NCBI GenBank assembly: GCA_021464525.1
Contig: JADRCO010000258.1
Coordinates: 1 to 40,410 of the forward strand
DNA from: Rhizophagus sp. LPA8_4_AMF
Lineage: Eukaryota > Glomeromycota > Glomeromycetes > Glomerales > Glomeraceae
Length of the DNA: 40,410 bases
Reading direction: 5' to 3'
The notes under the pieces were generated by a model. It did no database searches. It was not told where the DNA came from and saw only the letters and a list, made by a program, of their open reading frames with translations. How positions within the stretch are numbered: position 1 is the stretch's first letter; every line of letters starts with the position of its first letter. This document shows positions 21,165 through 31,882 of this stretch, piece by piece. Both the position numbers and the translations under genes were made by a program.

Positions 21165-22120
21165 ATGAAACTAAATGAACTGATTAAAAAAAAGTTATCC
21201 ACTATTGGCTTACATGATGAGGTATTTGTTAACTATGATATTGCTAACAAGGTGAAAATTCAATTTATTCACTGTTAATTTATTTAGACGTTTGACGAGT
21301 ACATTGTAGGAATTATCACTGATGATTCACTAGAAGAATCGGAAAAGAAAGAAGCCATTTCCGAATTTATATTGGGTGCAACAGTGAGAATATTTAATAA
21401 TAAGCTTGATAGTTGTTAAATAATTTTTTATTTATTTATTTTCAATTTTCATTAAGGACACATCATCAGAATCAATAATAGATGATATATTCGAAGCATG
21501 GGCTGAATTTAAAGTAGAGGAACAAGAAATTAAAGAAAAACTAGAAAAAGAAGCAAAGGGTATTATAAAATTTCTTTTTCGTACTTTATGTCTAAATTTT
21601 TATAAGTCTTACAATATATTATTATTTACAAGAGTGTGATGCTATACAACAAAAATCGGATGCTTTAATATCTACCGAGTCTCCTACAATGTTGCCTCGT
21701 ATTACGAAAAAACAGCTTACAAAAGAAGACCGCAAAAGACGCGAAAAGTTGCTTGAAAGATATAGTTACGATTTAGATGAGGTTATAGAAAATGAAGATG
21801 GAGAAGCCGAAATCCAATATAAAGACAGAAATGAAACTAAGGAAATTAATGAAGGTAATAAATCATTAATTTTTTTTTTTTAATATTTAAATGATTGTTT
21901 TTATATCAATTAATAATTTTATTTATATTACATAAAAGATTTGTTACAAACCAATCGCAATGCAGAACAAGTAAAACAAAAAGAACAATTGCAAAGAGAG
22001 CAAATGAAAAAGCAACATGATGAAGAAAAAGAAAAGAATCGTAAACTTTTGGAAAAACAACAGCGAGATAAGGAAAAAGCAAAAAGGAAGACGATGAAAA
22101 GAGAAAAAAGAAGTTGGTAA
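21165..22120 (+). CDS. CCDC43: CCDC43-like coiled-coil protein
   Basis: Five exons: 21165-21251, 21288-21383, 21457-21559, 21633-21854, 21939-22120 (690 nt, 229 aa; human CCDC43 224 aa). The N-terminal part (LIKKKLSTIGLHDEVFVNYD, EYIVGIITDDS, a short acidic stretch, then FEAWAEFK) matches the compact PWI-like N-terminal domain of the family. The middle has ITKKQLTKEDRKRREKLLER and YSYDLDEV, corresponding to the human EEEKQRKAALLAQYADVTDE segment. The C-terminal half is a long charged coiled coil ending KRKTMKREKRSW. The molecular role of CCDC43 is poorly known. All splice joints are in phase. Confidence 0.85.
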
Positions 22121-22220
22121 AAATGTATGGATTATTTGAATGATTACTATCTTATTCTATATCAAGAATAATCATCACATTCTTATAATTCCAATAAATA
22201 TATTGATATAATACTTTTCT

Positions 22221-23105
22221 CTAACCACCATAATATTTACCTGATATAATGGATATTACACCGACTTGCAAATCGTTCAGTTTAGGTTCTTCTTTCTTTG
22301 ATAATGATATGTCGTACTTATGATTTTCAGATTTGACCGCGATAAATTTATCTTTTCCAAGAGGCTTCCAAATTATGGAATTGTACATTAATTCTGAAAA
22401 ACTATGATATTCAGTTGATTTAATATCAACAATCTCTTTATACAATTCCTTGTATAATAATTCCAAACAGCACGGATATAAAATGGTCCGATTTGGGACT
22501 AAATTTCGCGTTTTCCACAAAATTTGCTCAGCTTTTTGCTTTTGCATTTTCAATCGCTTTTCATTTTCAACTTTGCCAATGTCACGACCGAATCTGATAT
22601 CATATAAGCCTTTATCATGTCCATTAGATTTCGTTTTCTTTGTAGATAGAAACGCGTCAAAAGATTCATCTTTTATTATGGTTGAATTAGTTAAAGAAAT
22701 CCATTCCGAGTTGTTATTTGGACAAGTTACAATTCTAAAACTTTGGGGCCAAGTTTCAAGTATGAATTCAGATAATGTTGTATCAGAAGACCTCGCGAAA
22801 TTGTCCCAGTCAAATTCACTACAATAGGTCTTATAATATAAATCCAATATTTGGTCGACGTTTATGAATGGGACCTTTTCGTGTACTAAAACTGTCATAT
22901 AAATTTAGTGAGTATTACTCGCATTTCATTTTAATAAAAATATAATATTTAATTATTGCTCACATAAGTTTCTGATCCATTTTTCGATTTCTTCAAGTTC
23001 TTCATAATCTTCTTGCGAATAGAAATCATCGTCGGATAACAAATCAACTTGCTGTTCTCTCCCCTTACCAATACAATATCGACTTAGGTTTGCTTCAATT
23101 TTCAT
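22221..23105 (-). CDS. Protein with two candidate OST-HTH/LOTUS domains
   Basis: Two exons: 23105-22964 and 22885-22221 (807 nt, 268 aa). The joint is in phase (GTGAGC donor; acceptor GTTTTAG after a CTCACTAAAT branch-like site). Residues about 36-115 read EEIEKWIRNLLHEKVPFINV, DQILDLYYKTYC, SEFILETWPQSFRIV, EWISL: helix, strand-like turn, helix with Y-x-x-x-[YF], a leucine/serine-led helix and a final strand, as in OST-HTH/LOTUS winged helices. Residues about 165-233 repeat the pattern: AEQILWKTRNLVPNRTILYP, LELLYKELYKEIVD, HSFSELMYNSIIWKPL, KFIAV. The acidic N-terminus (DLLSDDDFYSQEDYEELEEI) precedes it. LOTUS domains bind Vasa-type helicases or RNA in animals (Oskar, TDRD5/7, MARF1). Assignment is by pattern; another tandem winged-helix protein is possible. 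Divergent from lipin. Confidence 0.6.
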
Positions 23106-23480
23106 TATTGGAATATAAACGTTCAAGTCAAAAAAGTCAATCGAAAACTTATGGTGCTACTTCCCTTATATGTTCATAACCATTAATTGATCCACGTGTT
23201 AACAGTGATCAATTGTTATCTATATATGCAATAATGATATCATTCATTTACCATTCAATCAATCATTCGTAAAGACAATCGGCGACCAAATTTCCCCGAA
23301 TTTCCCGAATTTTGGATAAATTGATTTGATTACGAACTTTTTTTTTGTTTTTTTTTAAAAAAAAAATTTCATTACTCAATATTACTTATTCTCTCAATCT
23401 AGCAATCGAATTTGAATACGGTAAAATATTACAAACTCGGCCGATCGCCGTTTAAACATTTTAAGTGATTGCTTGCAAGT
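23106..23480. promoter_or_regulatory. Divergent promoter region LOTUS-like gene / lipin
   Basis: 375 bp between opposite start codons. It contains a long T-run followed directly by an A-run (about 23338-23370), a poly(dA:dT) tract of the kind that excludes nucleosomes, and palindromic-looking CTCGGCCGATCGCCG at about 23437-23451. Confidence 0.45.
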
Positions 23481-26400
23481 ATGCAGTCAGTATACAAATT
23501 AGTCTCTACTGTAAACCAATTTTACAGAGAAATTAATCCATCAACACTTTCTGGCGCAATTGACGTAATCGTTATTAAAAAACCTAATGGTGAACTAGCA
23601 TGTTCACCTTTTCACGTTCGATTCGGGAAATTAATGGTTCTAAGACCTCAAGAAAAAAAGGTATATATTGATAATCTTACTATTAGTTTAGTATATAACT
23701 AATTTGCTTGTTTATATAGGTCGAAATTGTCGTCAATGGTAAAGTCGTTGATTTCCCAATGAAAATTGGAGAAGCTGGTGAAGCTTTTTTCGTGTTCGAA
23801 ACTGAAAATCACGTCCCGGAAGAACTGCGAACCTCTCCATTAGCAGGTCCCAGTCAGCCTTTACCAACTGAAGAGGTAATATTTGTTGTGATTTAGCAAA
23901 TCTAACTATATGGGAACAGCTAATCAATTTTTTCGAACATAATAGGAACCCGATTTCTTAGATTTAAATACAGATAGTTCTAAAGAAAGTGGTAATTATC
24001 CGTTTAATATGATTCTTTTTTAGCAAAAATGTTGTCAATATTTTAATTAATTATAACTAATTTTCAGTTTCTAAAAATAAAGTTGAACAAAATAATGCAA
24101 TTGGCTCAGGTATGTGAATTGTTTTATAATCAGGTTTAAATGATTTTTCATAATTTTGCTACGATTAACATTTTAGATTTTGGAACAGAAGATGGTTATG
24201 AAGGAGACGCTGAACCAAAAGTGTTTGTTGCTGAGCCCGAGCAGATAAGTAGGATGAAAGTTGATACACTTTCGGAAATTATAACTCCAGCTAGTCCAAC
24301 GTCTGAAGAAGGAACTATAACGGATGAGGTTACAACTCCGACTACAATACCAGATGAATATGACGATGAATCAAATAAGACAATTTTGAATGTTGACATT
24401 ATTCATGAGGTGAATGAAAAACTTGCAGTTAACAGTCAGGATATAAAATTGGAATCAAACACGTCAAATCTAGTATTTTCGATTAATGATGATAAACGAG
24501 ATTCATTGGCAGAGCTACATCTTGAAACCGGTAATTTTCCGATTCTTTGTTAAAATTATTTTACTCGACTATTCTAATACTAGTTTATACTTTTATACTT
24601 CTAATGGAATAATACAAAAGATGGTGAAGATGCAAACCAGCCGAATAGAGAAAATAACAATAAGCTTAATTTAAACGATATTGCTTCTGTTTCAGATTTG
24701 AAAAAGGATGAATCTGATCTAGGTAAGAAATATTATTCGAAAATAATATACATATCCTTTTTTTATCATCATCGATTGTAACAACAATAAATAGGACTAT
24801 AATAATAATACAGTTAATTCGTGCAGAAGTTCAATTTAATGATGTGATGGCAACGCAAAAAAAAAACGGAGAATTAGAAACCGAAATATCGAGGCAGAAT
24901 CGAGAGAGAGCTTTATCGATGGCACCTGTTCATCCAAATTGTTCGTGCGTTATTTTTTTTTTTGTTAATTTTGATTTGACATTGTAGCAATGTCTATAAA
25001 ATTTTCAGTTCATTAATATATTATTTTAATATAATACAGGGGAAAAATCTGAAGGACCATTTTCCGATACTGAATTGGAGGAAACACGAAAACCAGAAAA
25101 ACCTTTGGAAAGGCGAACAAGTAGAACTAGTCCTTTGAGTGATACAGAATTGGAATATGATCCCAAAAAGCCTACGAAAGATTCGGGAGAATGGTCATGG
25201 AGATGGGGGGCATTGCCTGTGAGAAAATCTGAGAAAATTGAACACTGGCAAGATGGCGTTGACGATAAAGATTGGGAAAATGATAATACAGCCGAAAAAG
25301 AATCAGGCATAGAAATTGGAGGAAATTTCCATCATTTTGAAATATCATTATGCGGAAGCGAAGATTTTGGAAGAGACGAGGTAATTATAATGATTTATTA
25401 ATTCTTGGATTATTTTCTAATATTTAACTTGTATTTAAGTCAAATTTGTTTATTTAAATATATTTATTAAAGGAAACTGACGCTGAAATGTTTCGCAAGA
25501 ATCAAATTACATACGAATTTTTCTCTAAAAATCCACGGATTTTGAATGATAAATCTTTAGTTGTTAAATATAATAACAGGTATTGTTTACTTTATATGTT
25601 TTATAATAAAAATTATTAAAATTATTAAATTTATTAAATTAAAATTTTTTTTTTGTTTCGTCTTAAGATATTATTCGTGGCAATCTGCTGCACCAATAAT
25701 AGCTTCTTTACTTGTATTTCAAAAGCCTCTTCCAGATTCGACAGTGACTGATTTATATAATAATAAGTGTAGATCGTCTGATCAGCGCAGATATAGTTTA
25801 AGAGGATGGAGTCGATGGTGGAGTCGTTCATCAAGTCCGCTTCCAATAGAAGCACCAGTAAAAGTTGACGAGCCAAAAAATGACGTCGAAAAGGTTAGTA
25901 AGCAAGGTAATAACGAAAACACAAGGCCATGATCGATTCTGATTAATTTCATTATTTTATTTGTATAGGAAGAAGAAAAACCAACGAAATTTTACGCAAA
26001 AACACTCCGTCTTACTTCTGAACAATTAGTAAGCTAAGCTAATGAATTTATAATTCTTAAATATATAGACGCGTGTACTAATTTCATTGGCTTATTGTTT
26101 ATAGAAAAGTCTTAATTTAAAGAAAGGAGCAAACACGATATCTTTCTCCGTCGCATCCTATCAAAAAAAAGCCACATGTATTGCCAAGATATTCTTCTGG
26201 GATTATGATACACAGATCGTAATTTCTGATATAGATGGAACTATTACAAAGTAATTAGAAATGTTTAATTCATGCTTAATTTCTTTTATTACAATAAACT
26301 CACTTTCTATTGTTATTAGGTCAGATGCTCTTGGTCATGTGTTTACAATGATTGGCAGAGACTGGACACATTCAGGTGTTGCCAAATTATATACTGATAT

Positions 26401-27648
26401 TACAAGGAATGGATATCAAATTTTATATTTGACAAGTAGAGCTATCGGACAGGTAATAGAAGTTAAATCATTTAAAAACTTATTAAATAGAAAAGATATT
26501 TGAGCTTTTTTATGTTTTTTAGGCTGATTATACAAGAGATTATTTAAAGAAAGTGGAACAAGACAAATATCAATTACCTGATGGGCCTGTTATTATGTCA
26601 CCTGATCGTTTATTGACCGCTTTTCACAGGTACCATACAACCAAATCATTAATTCATACTTTCAATTTCAAATTTTTTGATTTTGATCTAATAAGAAATT
26701 TCTTTCGAATTCAGGGAGGTAATTATGCGCAAACCCGAAGTTTTCAAAATGGCATGCTTGCGAGACGTGCAAAAATTATTTGGAGACAGAAATCCATTTT
26801 TTGCAGGATTTGGAAATAGAATAACGGTATAAATTATAAATTTTATAATCTTGGAATCTTTCTTGATTCATGAAATTGATTGAAATATATTATATATAGG
26901 ATGCTTTATCCTATCGAAGCGTTAATGTACCATCGTCAAGAATCTTCACAATTGATTCAAATGGTGAAGTAATATTGGAGTTATTGTCAGGATATAGATC
27001 ATCGTAAGTATGATTAATTTTCTAAGTATGTATAAATTTAACTATGGCTTCTAATGAAATTTTCTTAATAGATATGTAGATTTAAGTGATTTAGTGGATC
27101 AAATGTTTCCTCATATTGGTGGTCGTAAATGGGACACAGTTTATAATGATTGGAATTATTGGAAACCGCCTTTACCAGACATTGAAATACCTCTAGAAAT
27201 ATATGAGAATCAGTCAACAACACCATCGTCTCCAAGGAGTTCAGCTGTTACGATTGGATCTCCACGTTTAGGGATGATTCGAAATTTAACCGATAGTATA
27301 ACGGGCAGTAACAGTAATATCAGTAATAATCCTACAATATCAGCACATGGTGTATTAGAATCACCGGGAAATCATTTATTAAATAAAACAGATGGAAACG
27401 ATTCTGTAATAACTAATCAAAGGATTGTTTATGTTGGAGGTGATGTTGATATGCCAGGAAGAATGGATATATATTCAGATGAAAACGCAAGTATGGTGGG
27501 ATACGACGATGAAATAGATGATGGAGATGATGAAGGCGAATACGAAAACGACGACGAGGATGATGATGAGGGTGAGGATGATGATGAAATTGATTTTGAT
27601 GAAGGATATATACCGACTGATATTGATTTAAGCAGCATACCGTATTAG
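23481..27648 (+). CDS. PAH1: Lipin / phosphatidate phosphatase
   Basis: Seventeen exons, the first 23481-23660 and the last 27072-27648; all joints are in phase (2,907 nt, 968 aa; yeast Pah1 862 aa). Converts phosphatidate to diacylglycerol at ER/nuclear membranes, controlling triacylglycerol and phospholipid synthesis. [71 protein letters not shown], then the HAD catalytic DIDGTIT at about 618-624 (DxDxT), [72 protein letters not shown]. The middle is Ser/Glu-rich with many SP/TP sites (NPSSP-like clusters at both ends of the domain), suiting regulation by phosphorylation. The protein ends in an acidic tail ([16 protein letters not shown]); in yeast such a tail recruits the Nem1-Spo7 phosphatase. 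Tail to tail with the OPI3-like gene. Confidence 0.95.
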
Positions 27649-27869
27649 ATTAATGTAAATTTGTAAATTATATTGTACTTATATATTTCTTTTCAAATAG
27701 TAAATTTTAATTTTCTTTAATTTTATGTAATGATGATATATTAGCAATGAATAATTTCATCATATGACAAACAAGAATCTCATTTGTTAAATAAATATAA
27801 TAGATTATAAATTAATTAATTATCACCTAATTTGTTTTTACATTCATTTTACAAAATGTAAACCTTTAT
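27649..27869. terminator. Convergent 3' ends of lipin and OPI3-like gene
   Basis: 221 bp hold both polyadenylation regions. AATAAA-type words occur around 27789-27800. The overlap of the two 3' UTRs is likely but not shown. Confidence 0.4.
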
Positions 27870-28791
27870 TCATTTTTTTTTTTCTTCGCGTTGTGCATAA
27901 ATCATTGAAGTGAATGGTCTAAGAAAAGAAAGATAATGAAATTAGTTAAGAAGATAAGTCTAAATATATCAATATGATCATAGGACGCGTACCCCTCCAA
28001 TTTAAGTGCAATTAAGTAAAGTATAAAAGCCCAACAAGTCAAAATAATTCCGGCAGGACTTGCATACCATAAAGCAGTAGATAGAAATACCATTGAAGAA
28101 CCATAATACATCGGATTATCAAGAACGTTAAAAGGAAAAGATGTAACACGTTCATCCATTAAGATACCAAAGTAATCGCCTAATAAATTTATCAAAATAA
28201 AATTAGAGGGAAACCATACAAAGAACAAAAATAAAATTTCACGTACCTAAATAAGTTCCTGTTACACCTAACACATACATTGATGATAATACAAAAAAAT
28301 TTCCGGTAAAAAATAATACTAAAGCTAATCCTTTCGAATAATCACTATCTAAAGAAGAAAGTTTTTGCTGTTTATCAATTGCACTTTTATATCTTCATTC
28401 ATTCGGATTTCGAAAAAATTAATTTTTTTTTTAACGTAGAAACGTAAATAGATGTATAACAAACAAACTTTTAAATTGATAGGTTAAAGACTTACAAGAT
28501 ATCTCTGAAAATTCCAAGGAAAAAAATTATTATAGCTAAACAATAACAACCAATATATGGATTTCCACCAACAAAACGGGTTAAAAATCTCGTTTTATGT
28601 TCTACATATATATATATATTTTTTAAAATAATAATTCATATTCTATTATATTTTATAAATAAAAAAGTAAAGAATCTCTAACCTCTTCTCGCGACAACAT
28701 TCCAAAAAAGTGGATTAAAAGTTATAGAAGCGAAAGAAATCCAAAAGGATTTTTGAGAAAAATCAATCTTATCCAAAAATTCTTGATACAT
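27870..28791 (-). CDS. OPI3: Phospholipid N-methyltransferase, OPI3/PEMT type
   Basis: Five exons: 28791-28683, 28601-28496, 28392-28247, 28179-27993, 27918-27870 (597 nt, 198 aa; yeast Opi3 206 aa). Catalyses the last methylations from phosphatidylethanolamine to phosphatidylcholine in the ER membrane. Seen: FWISFASITFNPLFWNVVAR (family hallmark NPxFWNxVAR), FLTRFVGGNPYIGCYCLAII, GIFRDILYKSAIDKQQ, VLSSMYVLGVTGTYLGDYFG, ILMDERVTSFPFNVLDNPMY, and the C-terminal LKLEGPFTSMIYAQREEKKK. SAM-contact motifs (GD-Y-G and the final E-x-PFT) are kept. Four membrane helices are expected. The ATG at 28791 gives the family's usual N-terminus; the open frame upstream is not needed. The last intron leads to a 49-nt terminal exon that restores the conserved EGPFT end. 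Confidence 0.93.
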
Positions 28792-29607
28792 TTCTAGTAT
28801 CCAATGTAAAAGAAAGAAATTGGGTAACGTACAAAAAATCGAAAAAAAATATATCGAGGAAATACATCGTGGATTTATTATTTTATTTTTTTTTTTTAAA
28901 AAAAAAGGCGCGCCTGATCTTCGAACATGTGCAAAATATGTAATGTACAACCTGTATTACGTAAATTTCAAGTATTTCATGTGGATTTCATAGTTTATAA
29001 TTATCTCTGCCAGATGGTTATAACAATTATACGTCTTATGTACGTAGAAATAACACAGTTATCATATTGACGTTCGTTTGTCTTTACATAGATTAATTAA
29101 ATCAATTACAGTAAATCAAAAAAAAAAAATCGTTGTAAATTTTATTCTTTCTCTAGAGTCAGATGGTGTAAATTTGATAATCTTAAAATCTTGTGTCACC
29201 ATTGATTATTTTACATTTTGTTTTGACTCTGGTCAATTAATTGAAGAGGGCAAGTAAAATAAAAATATATTGATTACTTTTTTTTTGAAAGTAAATAAGG
29301 TCAGAATTTTACATTAATTATAATCGATTAACCTAATGTACAAAATAATTTATTTTGTGTGATACAATTAACGTCAGCACAAAAAATTTTTTTAAATATC
29401 ATTCAATATTACTAAGCAAAGCGGTTACTGAATTACAAATATACACATATTTACAAGAAAAAATCACCCTCAATCGCGGAAAGTCGATAATGCAAGTGTA
29501 AAAAGAAAAACTTTAACAAATTATATTTACAATGCTTATAACTGAGATAAAAAAAAGTAAATAAAATAATTAATAAAAAGAAAGAAATTAATAAATGAAG
29601 TTTTCTA
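28792..29607. other. Intergenic, promoter of OPI3-like gene and 3' region of USP30-like gene
   Basis: No gene seen. A T-run followed by an A-run and then GGCGCGCC lies at about 28885-28917, just upstream of the OPI3-like start. Weak inverted similarity at about 29155-29235 (AGTCAGATGGTGTAAAT against a GTGTCACCATTGATTATTTTACA-like stretch) may be an eroded MITE. Confidence 0.4.
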
Positions 29608-31011
29608 TTAGGTCTTTTCATAAAACAACATATAAGCCTCTTCGTTAAGCACTTGCTTTAATTTAACCTCCTCAACATACTCATCAGAAAGACGCCACCA
29701 ACTATCGCTTTCTTCTTTGCGACGATAAGTAATAAAGTGACCTGATCTATGATCACCTTGATGAACTATGACTGATTTTAATTTATAAATATTTTCACCT
29801 TCACCAGATGGAATCTCGTCTTCCTTGCAACTCGCACCAATACCTGCTAAAATTGGTGATGACATCGGAGACGAGGCAATTGGTGATGGCGGAGCTGACA
29901 TCGGCTCACTTGGCATATTAGCCAAGTATCCTCCTGATATATATTTCATCATGTCAATTGACTCTGGAAATTTAACTTTGCACGGATTCTTAAAAGTAAA
30001 CCCACTTTGATAATAAATGGATCGAGAAAAGTGAAGTGAAAAAATGTCTGGTAGCTTTGCAAACATTGTAACTTTGCTGGCAGTATTTTTTACATGGGCC
30101 AATTTCGTCACTTGCAATTGATCACTTATGTCCGTATCAACATCGGTCGCAAGTGCCTTTTTGATGATTTGTCTATCATTTTCGAGCTTTCCTTTAGCAA
30201 GATCGTCTTTCCCGATTTCAAGCGTCTTTTCAATAGCTGCCAACGTTTCAACCAAAGAGCAATGTGGGCAATTGTATTCATCAATGAAATCGGTCCCAGC
30301 ATATGTTCGTAAGAGAACATCTAGAGGAATAGATGGGAGTCCTGATGGGAGTGGAATCGAAATATTATCGAATGTTGTGTGTCGAATTGGCCCACAATAT
30401 CCACATTTCATACAAGAAACACGATATGCTGTTAACCCGCGAAGCGGATTACGATCATTTACAATATTCGTAATAGTATCATTTTTTGCAGCCATTTTTT
30501 TAATTAGCTCAACGTCAAAAAGAGATTTCGGACGTCGGATATGATCATCTTCGGCTCCGAGAGATTGAAATAAGAACTGAAAGAGTTCGTGTGCGTCTTG
30601 TTGTTGCCTATTAATTAAACGTCTTGCGTTAGCCTGTAAGGCCCAAACTACATCAGTTGCAATAAATGATTGTTGTTTCGTTAGAGGCTCATTGAGTCTT
30701 TCTAATGTTGCGTGTAATGCAACAGTTACTAGTAGTTCGGCATCTATTGGTTTATTTTCAATTTTTTTTTCCAAATATTTCCGGAAACTTTTTAATGAAG
30801 CTAGGCTTTGTAGTACAGAATTAAGAAAACAAATATTATTCCCCTGATTTATTAGACCAAAAGTATAAATTTTAGTTTCTTTTTCTTTGTTGGAATTATT
30901 TTTTTTCTTTCGTTTTGAGTCTTTTACTTTTGGAGTTACAAAAAATGGTGTAATTATTAAGATCGCTGTGGTAACAAATAGCGAAACGGTAACTAGATTA
31001 CTTGTTTCCAT
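29608..31011 (-). CDS. Membrane-anchored ubiquitin hydrolase, USP30/UBP16 type
   Basis: Single exon, 467 aa from the ATG at 31011 (human USP30 517 aa). An N-terminal membrane segment (LVTVSLFVTTAILIITPFF, about residues 6-26) followed by a basic KDSKRKKKNNSNKEK patch is the arrangement of USP30 and yeast Ubp16, which sit in the mitochondrial outer membrane and remove ubiquitin there. Cys box: GLINQGNNICFLNSVLQSLA, catalytic Cys about 61. QQQDAHELFQFLF follows. A C-x2-C ... C-x2-C zinc site is present (CMKCGYC, CPHC). His box: SGHFITYRR (His about 425) and WWRLSDEYVEEV, with Ser about 442 as in the Cys-His-Ser triad of USP30; the end AYMLFYEKT is typical. Odd: one extra residue between the oxyanion Asn and the catalytic Cys. 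A Ser/Pro-rich insert lies before the His box. Intronless, unlike its neighbours. Confidence 0.9.
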   Translation of the reverse strand: METSNLVTVSLFVTTAILIITPFFVTPKVKDSKRKKKNNSNKEKETKIYTFGLINQGNNICFLNSVLQSLASLKSFRKYLEKKIENKPIDAELLVTVALHATLERLNEPLTKQQSFIATDVVWALQANARRLINRQQQDAHELFQFLFQSLGAEDDHIRRPKSLFDVELIKKMAAKNDTITNIVNDRNPLRGLTAYRVSCMKCGYCGPIRHTTFDNISIPLPSGLPSIPLDVLLRTYAGTDFIDEYNCPHCSLVETLAAIEKTLEIGKDDLAKGKLENDRQIIKKALATDVDTDISDQLQVTKLAHVKNTASKVTMFAKLPDIFSLHFSRSIYYQSGFTFKNPCKVKFPESIDMMKYISGGYLANMPSEPMSAPPSPIASSPMSSPILAGIGASCKEDEIPSGEGENIYKLKSVIVHQGDHRSGHFITYRRKEESDSWWRLSDEYVEEVKLKQVLNEEAYMLFYEKT

Positions 31012-31882
31012 GGCGACTAGCAAAAGCTAGGGTATATGAAATATATTAGAGATCTACAATAAATAAAGTTTTCTCTAGATTAATTTTACATCGAAGCGAT
31101 CGTTATTTCAGTATTGCTTGCAACAAGGTTTCTGTAGAAATTAAGGTTGCACGATTTTTTATTTGTGCAAGCAGCGGTATCACCGTATCAGTTATACCAT
31201 GCTTGTCGATCAATACTTTTTCGTTGTATTATCTATTTATAGGTTTTTTTAATGATATTTCCTTATTTATAAATCTGTTCCCATCAATTCCATATAAAGG
31301 AAAACTGTGGAGAAGTTTGTTCCATTGTTTTATGAAACAAATTAAATTTGGCGGGGATTTGGTGTCTTGAATTCGATTAGGTAAACAAAACCTTTAAATT
31401 AATTTTTTTTTTTTTGGATATTATCCACGAAACAGCTATCCGTAAGATCAGCATTATAGATTTGTTTCAAAAATATATATATATATATATTAATTGTTCA
31501 TGTATTCTTTTGTGTTTAAAAAATGTTATTACTACTTCCTTATTTGTAAATAAACAGATCTTCTTATTTGTCATCTTCGGATCAATTTAGTTTTAGCGCT
31601 TAACCTTTAATACAATACAAGCATTCACATAACAATGAATTTTTTCCCTTTGTCTCGATTTCCATGATTATAAAAAGAAAACAAAGATTACTTAGAAATG
31701 TAATTTTCTTATAAATACACCATTAATTCACACGTTATTAAGAATTGACACAGTCCACTAATATCCCAATTTTTTTCAATTTTTCCTGTTATTTCATCTT
31801 ATTTAAGTATACACAGCGGGACTGTGGAAAAAAAAAATTATAAACAGTTTCGCTAAAAAATAATAAAAATAAACAAGTAAAA
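31012..31882. promoter_or_regulatory. Divergent intergenic region USP30-like / SUR7-like
   Basis: About 870 bp with a (TA)n microsatellite (about 31472-31491) and a T-run. No gene recognised. Presumed to hold both promoters. Confidence 0.4.

Noticed and set aside
22450-22827. 125-codon plus-strand frame opposite the LOTUS-like gene
   Set aside because: Antisense shadow of a conserved exon, with no domain.
22953-23105. Stand-alone 50-codon small protein
   Set aside because: A GTGAGC donor inside it joins in phase with the next frame and completes the first helix of a domain, so it is better read as exon 1.
27429-27638. Serine-rich minus-strand frame
   Set aside because: Antisense of the acidic tail of lipin; the Ser runs mirror GAT/GAA repeats.
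29155-29235. MITE between the OPI3-like and USP30-like genes
   Set aside because: Inverted similarity is weak and no termini or target duplication could be fixed; mentioned only as a possibility.
30128-30544. 138-codon plus-strand frame opposite the USP30-like gene
   Set aside because: Antisense shadow; the minus strand has the full USP motif set.
31012-31023. Longer start of the USP30-like protein
   Set aside because: The four extra codons begin with TTG; the ATG at 31011 is the first proper start.
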